Assembly (NCBI GenBank): GCA_963070105.1
Contig: OY718804.1
Span: forward strand, 6,595,317 to 6,659,316
Direction of reading: 5' to 3'
DNA length: 64,000 nucleotides
Origin: Litomosoides sigmodontis
Lineage: Eukaryota > Nematoda > Chromadorea > Rhabditida > Onchocercidae
Shown here one piece after another: positions 57,618-64,000 of this stretch (within the stretch, counting starts at the first letter, position 1; each line of letters begins with the position of its first letter). A model generated the notes under the pieces. That model ran no database searches. It was given only the letters and a program-made list of their open reading frames with translations, and was not told the DNA's origin. Both the position numbers and the translations under genes were made by a program.

Positions 57618-60353
57618 ATGTCCGATGATGAGCTGTTAGCGGAGTGGCCAGAATTAAAACGAGCTATAGCAGAGGGCCGATGCGAACTTATTTTGACTTC
57701 TGTCGCAGCCGAAGATCGAAATCCAGCCATCAACGACAAACAGCTGCAAGGGAAAATCTTTGCTACAGTAAGTTTCACTCACAAAAAAGGGTGTACTTTT
57801 TGTTCTTTCACATTATTGCTTTAATTTACACGTTGCACTGTTGGAAGCATTTTACAGCTGAATATTTTCAGATATTTACAAATATTCCTGATATTTATAT
57901 CCAAGAACAAATAAAAAACTGAAGAAATAAAATCACAAAAGGTATATTCCAGTTATCTTAATTTCGTTTACATTTTTCGTTTTAGAATGCTCCACTCAAT
58001 TATATTGAGCTTACTCGACTTGAGCTTAGCGTACTGCACACATGCTTGGGGAAGGCATCGAAATTGAAGAAGCTTATATTACATAGCAATGCTTTGGTAC
58101 GTATTCCGGAGGATATTGGTGACTTGAAAGAATTACAGTTTCTCGATTTATCAACAAATAAACTTGATCAGCTCCCAAAGGCAATTGGTTTTTTGTCTCA
58201 TCTCTCAACACTTTTACTTGCGCATAACAAGGTATGGATGGATGTTTATTTCCCGTGTTTCTGAAAAGTAGTTTTACACTACCATATAATTTTACACTTT
58301 TTAAAGTTTTGTTTTTAGTTTCGATTTCTGACTTTTGCTTTCTAGTGGTTAGCTTAATAACACGAATATTCAGCGTGTGGTATACAATTTGTATATTTTT
58401 CTTTGTTATAGATTTCATTGCTACCTGACATGTCAGGTCTTGTTTCTCTGCAGCACCTTGACGTATCCCACAATCAGTTAACCGAGTTTCCAACTTCGTT
58501 CCCTAGTCAGTCAAAGTTGCACACTTTGATCCTTAATTCAAATCAGATCAGAGAATTGCCAACTGAAGTAAATTCACTTAACGACAACTTGAAGATCGTG
58601 AATTTATCAGATAACGAAATCGTTGATCTTCCATTCTTGTTCTGCAACTGCAAAAAGATAAAAACTCTAAAACTCACTAACAACAAGTAGGTGCATGTTA
58701 TATAACTAATTGTTATTCTTTGTACTTGGTTTAACCTCATTTTTTGCATATATGCAGTCATCTTTTAGGTTTGCGGATAATCGTTTTAAAAAATTAATCG
58801 ATAATTCGAGGCACAAGACCTTAACGCTGATAGATTATTTGAAAAAGAAAGCACCAAAAATAACGAACAGTGATGGGAAAGAATCCAAACTAAACCCAGC
58901 TGAAAGTAAAACTGACAAGGATAAGTGCATACCAAATGTTCCAGTAATCACAGTAAAGTATGGAATCAATAATGTAAGTGATCTAATTCAGAAATTATGT
59001 TTTCGAAATAGATGTAAAAATGAGACTAATCAAGTGGCAACACCCAAAATTTTTATTTTCAGGTATTAGTTGAGAGGAGGAAAGAAGCATTGGAAATTCG
59101 TCCATTTATTGTTTGCTGCATCTTGAAATACTGCTCATTAAATGCGGAAAAAGTGAAACAGTTATTGAAGATTCAGGTAGCTTAGCTTCTTTCTACTTCG
59201 TACACTACAATCAAGAAAGTACATGTATTAATTTCACTAGGAAATCTTTGACTAAAGACTTACCGCACATGATTTTCACCGTGAAAGTGATATTGTTAAT
59301 TTGTTCTTTTAACTCGAGTTCTATTTCAGAATAAGTTGCACTCATCTGTTTGTGAAGATAGGGCTATTGCGAGTATCGGAACCCACGACTTCGGCAAGCT
59401 TCAACCTCCTCTGATTTACGGAGCCGTTGATCCTGATTTATTAAAGGTTGCTCATATATTTTATTCTTTTTTTTCCAACTTATGAATTTTGTCCTTATAG
59501 TTTGTTATTATAGATAACACCACTACACCGACAAAAAAAAATTTCTGGGAGAGAATTATTGTCAAATCTGGCAAGCGAAGCGGAACTATTTCGAAAAAAG
59601 GAGAAGCGAAACGTGGTATCAAACACCCATAAGTCGGTAGATTCTCTTATTGTAATGGTTCCTTACTGAATAAGTATTCTCATTATCACAGTCGTACATG
59701 TTTTCGATTATGAAGCTTAGTAAATGAAGTGTGCCTTTCAGGAAATCTTAAACAAAGACATTTTCAGGTATGTATATCTCATTCAAAAGCTACCACTTTA
59801 CCCATGCCTGATAGATGCGTCTGGCTTAATTATTAGTGTGCCGCCTGTAACGAATTGTGAGGAGACAAAGGTCACATACTATATTTTTAATGCAAAAACT
59901 GAGAATTATGAAAAGTTCCTCTTTTGCAACGTTTGTTTGCAGCTCGATGTGAACACAAAGGATATATTGGTGGAAGTAACAAGTACTGTAACAAAAGATA
60001 CTTGCTTGAGAATAATGGATATGTTTATTGAAGAAACTGTCATGCAAGGATGCTTAACAGATTTGGTTATTGAAGAGGTTAAGGTAAGCAGATATATTTC
60101 GCTTCATTTCTTGAAATAAATTGTTAAGTGCTTTTTAGGAAAATATTGTCCTGAATTTTTTGTAGCTACTCATGGCGGCTTCATATAGGAAGTTGTTTTA
60201 TAATTTTAGATCGAACAACATAACGGTGAGCTACTAGTTGCCTATCCTAGCAAGACGGATCTTCGAATATCGAAATGTGCTGTCAGACGAGAACCAGTGG
60301 TGGGTGGAAGTAATACATATGAAATATCGAAATCAGAAGTTTATCAATCGTAA
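57618..60353 (+). CDS. LRRC47-like leucine-rich repeat protein with B3/B4 tRNA-binding-type domain
   Basis: Ten exons, 57618-57767, 57986-58231, 58412-58686, 58769-58973, 59063-59176, 59330-59446, 59514-59636, 59742-59870, 59943-60083 and 60210-60353, join in phase to 547 aa (human LRRC47 is 583). The N-terminus is a short acidic helix. Residues about 50-225 hold LRRs of the LxxLxLxxNxL type (KLKKLILHSNALVRIP, LQFLDLSTNKLDQLP, LQHLDVSHNQLTEFP). A Lys-rich linker follows. The C-terminal part (PCLIDASGLIISVPPVTNCE and DILVEVTSTVTKDTCLRIMD) is the B3/B4 domain shared with the beta chain of phenylalanyl-tRNA synthetase. LRRC47 is linked to translation and stress response; its exact role is unsettled. 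Exon 8 could instead donate at 59768 (GTATGT), but read-through matches the family better. An AATAAA lies at about 60493. Confidence 0.92.
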
Positions 60354-60962
60354 GCAAAACAATGACGAATTATGCCAGGCGTTAACTGGAAATCATGCAT
60401 GTTGTAGGCACGCTGCATGTTATTTTCCGTTTTTGACAGCAGTACTGATTGCTCTAAATTTCTAGGATCTTTCAAATTGTTGAAGTAGATAAAATAAAAT
60501 CGGTGCGTTACTTTGGCTTATTACACACGAAATCGAGTGTATTTGCTCCAATATGACTTCTGCTTAAATCCTATCCTGATTAACTCGCTCGTAACATGCT
60601 TCTCTATTTTTAGCAAACCCGATGATCGTATGTTATAAAAAAGCTTGGATACCAATAAAAAGATGAGTGTTCAATTACACTCTGTTAAAACCGTTTTGTA
60701 CAAATTTATATTTTTCATTAAAAATGATAGCAACTGTATCTGAAAAAAATTGAACACAGTTCACTGATCAACAACATGCAAATCAGTTTATGAAAATCCG
60801 CTTTGTACAAAGATATCTTCGATATTTTTTGCTGTTGGATATTTTAGAAAAACTCCGATATTTGTTTCAGGGGCTGACAGAAAAACCTGAAAATAATATT
60901 CTCTGTTCCGTGGTGTTGAATACAAAACGGTCTGGATAGCAAGCTGTTTTCAGTAATACGTT
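60354..60962. other. Tail-to-tail 3' regions of LRRC47 (+) and CNOT9 (-)
   Basis: Two possible + strand polyadenylation signals occur, at about 60493 and 60653. The frame at 60238-60465 (+) is an out-of-frame overlap of the last LRRC47 exon. No further gene seen. Confidence 0.5.
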
Positions 60963-62737
60963 TTAGAAAGCCTCATGCAAATTAGATATACCGATGTTCT
61001 TCAGTAGTTGTTTCAACCAATGCCTGGTCGATTTGTCATCCGCGAGAACTCGAGTAAAAGTTTCATCCCTCAGCTGGTCCGGTAAACATTGTCGTAATGC
61101 TTGCAGTGCTCTGAAAAAAAATCCCTGTAAAACAAAAGCTAAAGAACACAGGCACAAAATGGTCTTTTTTCCTTTGCGGAGGAAAAAAACAGTTTTTCAC
61201 TTGAGGATTTATATACTTTTCGTAAGCGAAACTAGATAAAATTAGAAACAACTGCCTTGGATTATCGGAAAGCCGACTATAGCACCGAACAACATGCTTC
61301 AGAAGTCGCTGTGACGGTTCCTTAGCCAAATGCAACACCATCTTGCCCTGCAATACATATCTTTACAGACATCCTTGAATTCTCATGAGGAATTTGAAAT
61401 ACGATTCAAGCAATCAAAGGTTACAATATAGTCATTTCTACTTAGAGACTTAAGTATCTATGACCTCACCAAAATCATAGCAACGTGGGAAAAGCGCTCA
61501 TAAGTTTGACAAATGTATGCTAAGCCGGTATCATCAAGTAATATTTTCTGTAAAATGAAAGTAGCCACTGTTTTCGATAACTCCGTTCCGTTTTCCATAA
61601 TCCGCAAACATAACGGGATTATTTCTGTTGACAGTAGGAACTGGATAACTTCCTACAAAAAAAGAATTCTGTAGAACAAAACTAATTCGAATTGCAACAG
61701 TTACTTGGAAATAAATTTGGAAAATTCATGAATCTACAATTCATGTGCTTATATTCACCTGCTCATCAGTTTTCACCAATGCACCAATGACACCTAGAGA
61801 CGTTAAACGCAGATATTCGAACGGTCGTGATGTCTTCGTTGTGTGCAAGAACGGATATAGGAACAACGGAATATGGGCTACAAAAAAAAAACAAGTTATA
61901 AAGGCATTTCGAACTTTTGAACTAGACCGTTGTTTTTTTTGATTGCTTTTATTTTTTGCCTACCACAATTCCCGTACTCACTTTCTCCTCCACAGTGGCA
62001 CTAGCTAAAGAATTTGTTATATAATATGAATTTTTTAAGAAATTACGTAAGCTACGCTAATGAAGTGCTAGTATCAGAAAAACAGATATCAGCAAAACGT
62101 ATATATTTAGGAAAATATAGCTCAAGAAAATCAAGTTGGACTTCACTAAAAAATCGATATCAAATCCTATCATGCCTGTCATCCAAAAATTTGAAAAATA
62201 CCCTGCAGAAATGGACTTCTGGTTTCCTTGTGTGACGCAACACACTGCATCAAAGCTAGAGCGTTGCACACACGGTTAGACTGTCCAGCAGTAAGTGTAG
62301 GTGGCATGATTGCTGGATAGATTGAGATTACTTCTTGTAGTAGAGAAGCCATAGAGCCAAAGGAATACCACAACCATAAAGGTAGATCAGGAACCGTTTC
62401 TCGCTTCTTACTATATTTTAAACAGTGAGAAATTTAAATGCACTCAATATCAAAAATCAAAACATCTTATTTTGCCGAACACATACTGCTCAATTTCGAA
62501 AAAAATATAAATCGCACTAAAAACTTACGATTCACGAATTCACGGGAGATGACATCAAGATCCATGACTGAAGGCTCACTATAACATCAAAATAAACACT
62601 AATGGAAAGTACCTTAGTTCCAACAATGCTTGTTCCCGCTTACTTGAATCACTTAAATCCAAGATCCACCCAAACACTTGTTCCTTATCAATAGCTTCTC
62701 CCTGGGAAGCCCCAGTGCCGCCTCCACCAGCATCCAT
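60963..62737 (-). CDS. ntl-9: CNOT9 (RQCD1/CAF40), CCR4-NOT complex subunit
   Basis: Six exons, 62737-62613, 62410-62202, 61877-61759, 61652-61470, 61347-61256 and 61110-60963, join in phase to 291 aa (human 299). The armadillo-repeat fold is recognisable throughout: [20 protein letters not shown], then [60 protein letters not shown] and [19 protein letters not shown]9 docks GW182, Roquin and Nanos-type proteins to the deadenylase complex (known of the family). The intron between 61256 and 61110 fits best with a GC donor (AAG|GCAGTT). The GT alternative three bases later inserts one residue relative to other CNOT9 proteins. TTTAAG about 25 bases before the ATG may be a trans-splice acceptor. 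Confidence 0.96.
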
Positions 62738-63178
62738 TTAACGATGCTTGCAGCGGCACCTTAAATGCAGCAATGATTTGTACGATTTATCCAAAAATTT
62801 TCACAAAAAAAAAATAAAAATAAATGAATCTTGAGACCCTCTGAAGCATTTAGAACCAGATATCAATCCGAAGCAACAAAATAAAAATGTTGAGCAAATG
62901 AAAGCAAGTATGAAGCAATAACAACTTCCATATGAGTTTACTATACAGTCGAAGTTATCGAAGTTACAATCAAAACCAATTTATCGACAACAGTACACTT
63001 TTTAAACAATTAAAAGATATCACTTTATTTTCAAATGATTACTTAGTGGGAAATGATGCAAATCTTCATCCACAACTTACCGCATTTCTCGCTTACTAAT
63101 TGCGACAAACTTTAGTCGTCATAATAGGTAAACATCTCAAATTTTAAAATACAACGCAAGCGAATGAGGGCATATAAA
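62738..63178. other. Spacer between eIF3M and CNOT9
   Basis: About 440 bases holding the eIF3M 3' UTR and the CNOT9 promoter. The two genes are close together on the same strand and CNOT9 has a trans-splice-like acceptor, so an operon-like arrangement is possible but unproven. Confidence 0.4.
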
Positions 63179-63976
63179 TTAAGTGGTGCCACTATTAGCA
63201 CACACATTCTTGATATTTTCATGTGATGCACTCAAACTACCGATCAGTGTAATGAGCCGTTGTCGAAGAAGCTCCCACTGTGGACGACCAAAACGCCTAT
63301 GTTGAAGTGACGTTACATTGAGTTCTTTCTTTAGCTCATTTATTTTACCCTGAAATACATATTTTTCTGGAACCAAGGTATCATGCAAAAAAACCACTGA
63401 TGCAACAAAACATTTTATACAAATTCTCAAGATCAACTATGGTTTGCAATAAGATTTTCCAATCTTGCTTAAACAAACAAAACAGACGTACGCTAATTGC
63501 ATTTATCCGAATTGCTTCAATTATAAATTCTTCGAGCTCTTCATTCTCTGGTATATCAACTTCAAGCGATAAATCATGAAGAGATATAACCTGCAAATAA
63601 TCCGACATCAAGCATAACTTTCTTGCATGAGAAAAATATTTGCAGCAATATACCTACCAGATCAAATCTAAACCTTTCGAAACAGACAGAATGTTACTTT
63701 ACTCTATTTCTAAAACTGAACGCACTTAATTTCAAGGACCTGCTGGACTTTAAACTTTTTAAACCGAATATGAGCAGGAAAGTTTGTCATATACATAATC
63801 TCAAATTTTTCGTTTCTTCCGTTGAATCACAAAAAACTTGCCGCTTTTTTTTCGGCCATATCCATCAGCGTTAGCAACCGCATCTTCTTGATCAAAACTG
63901 TATCATCAACGTGTAATTTTTCGCTAATAAAAGTAGGATGTTTCATAACAAAGGTTTGATAATCCTTCAAAGTACC
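63179..63976 (-). CDS. eIF3 subunit M (PCI domain), 3' part; gene runs off the window
   Basis: Three exons are visible: 63976 to about 63852, 63590-63492 and 63349-63179. The first encodes [19 protein letters not shown] and [15 protein letters not shown], which match the eIF3M segment before the winged helix. The second ends [16 protein letters not shown] and continues in the last exon as [20 protein letters not shown], the PCI winged-helix core, then [19 protein letters not shown]7 is the other candidate, but the HRRFG.PQW motif is specific to eIF3M. eIF3M is part of the eIF3 translation initiation complex; in C. elegans the homologue (CIF-1) is also reported in the COP9 signalosome. The donor of the first visible exon is not certain. 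The N-terminal half lies beyond 64000. Confidence 0.88.
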
Positions 63977-64000
63977 CTGAGAAAACAACTTTAGCACTTC

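Noticed and set aside
63179..63976. COP9 signalosome subunit 7 identity
   Set aside because: The winged-helix segment with HRRFGRPQW fits eIF3M; COPS7 lacks that motif.

Overview
The window reads as nuclear DNA of a nematode. It is AT-rich, genes are split into many short exons with GT-AG introns whose acceptors are mostly TTTCAG or TTTTAG, acceptor-like AGs sit a few bases before several start codons (as expected for spliced-leader trans-splicing), and the gene set includes nematode-typical families (HOT/ODR-2 Ly6 proteins, MATH-BTB proteins, duplicated SR proteins). Intron sizes and families would suit a clade III (spirurid or filarial-like) worm, but that placement is inference. Exons were joined by hand using splice signals, reading phase and family resemblance. 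No alignment was run.

Layout. 1.3-3.6 kb (-): SPOP-like MATH-BTB protein. 5.5-6.5 kb (-): Lys/Glu-rich protein of unknown function. 7.2-10.0 kb (-): HOT/ODR-2-like Ly6 GPI protein. 12.3-15.7 kb (-): PNKD/glyoxalase-II-like metallohydrolase. 17.1-19.2 kb (-): Myb/SANT-like DNA-binding protein. 19.2-23.3 kb: gene-poor, with microsatellites. 23.3-24.6 kb (-): the C-terminal half only of an STK32/YANK kinase, with an apparent frameshift. 26.4-31.6 kb (-): YME1L i-AAA protease, complete in 14 exons. 32.3-33.5 kb (+): mago nashi. 34.2-35.7 kb (-): SWEET sugar transporter. 36.5-37.9 kb (-): TIM17. 38.8-43.2 kb (-): ClpX, with a tRNA-Ala in one intron. 45.1-45.4 kb (-): an orphan exon. 46.0-47.0 and 48.9-50.1 kb (-): two SRSF1/RSP-3 paralogues in tandem. 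52.1-53.9 kb (-): a Cys-rich protein. 55.4-56.1 kb (+): a His/Gly/Asn-rich ORF. 57.6-60.4 kb (+): LRRC47. 61.0-62.7 kb (-): CNOT9. 63.2 kb to the window end (-): 3' part of eIF3M.

How the genes relate. The neighbourhood is mostly housekeeping. Mitochondrial quality control and import are represented by the i-AAA protease, ClpX and TIM17, and possibly by PNKD. RNA handling and translation are represented by mago, two SR proteins, CNOT9, LRRC47, eIF3M and a tRNA. I see no evidence that they form a functional cluster. YME1L and mago share a 660-bp divergent intergenic region, and LRRC47 and CNOT9 converge tail to tail.

I did not find a clearly new multi-gene system. The items most worth a second look are the truncated and frameshifted kinase, the SR tandem pair, the His-rich ORF joined in frame to a hydrophobic leader across a single TAG, the Cys-rich orphan, and several intronic inverted repeats.
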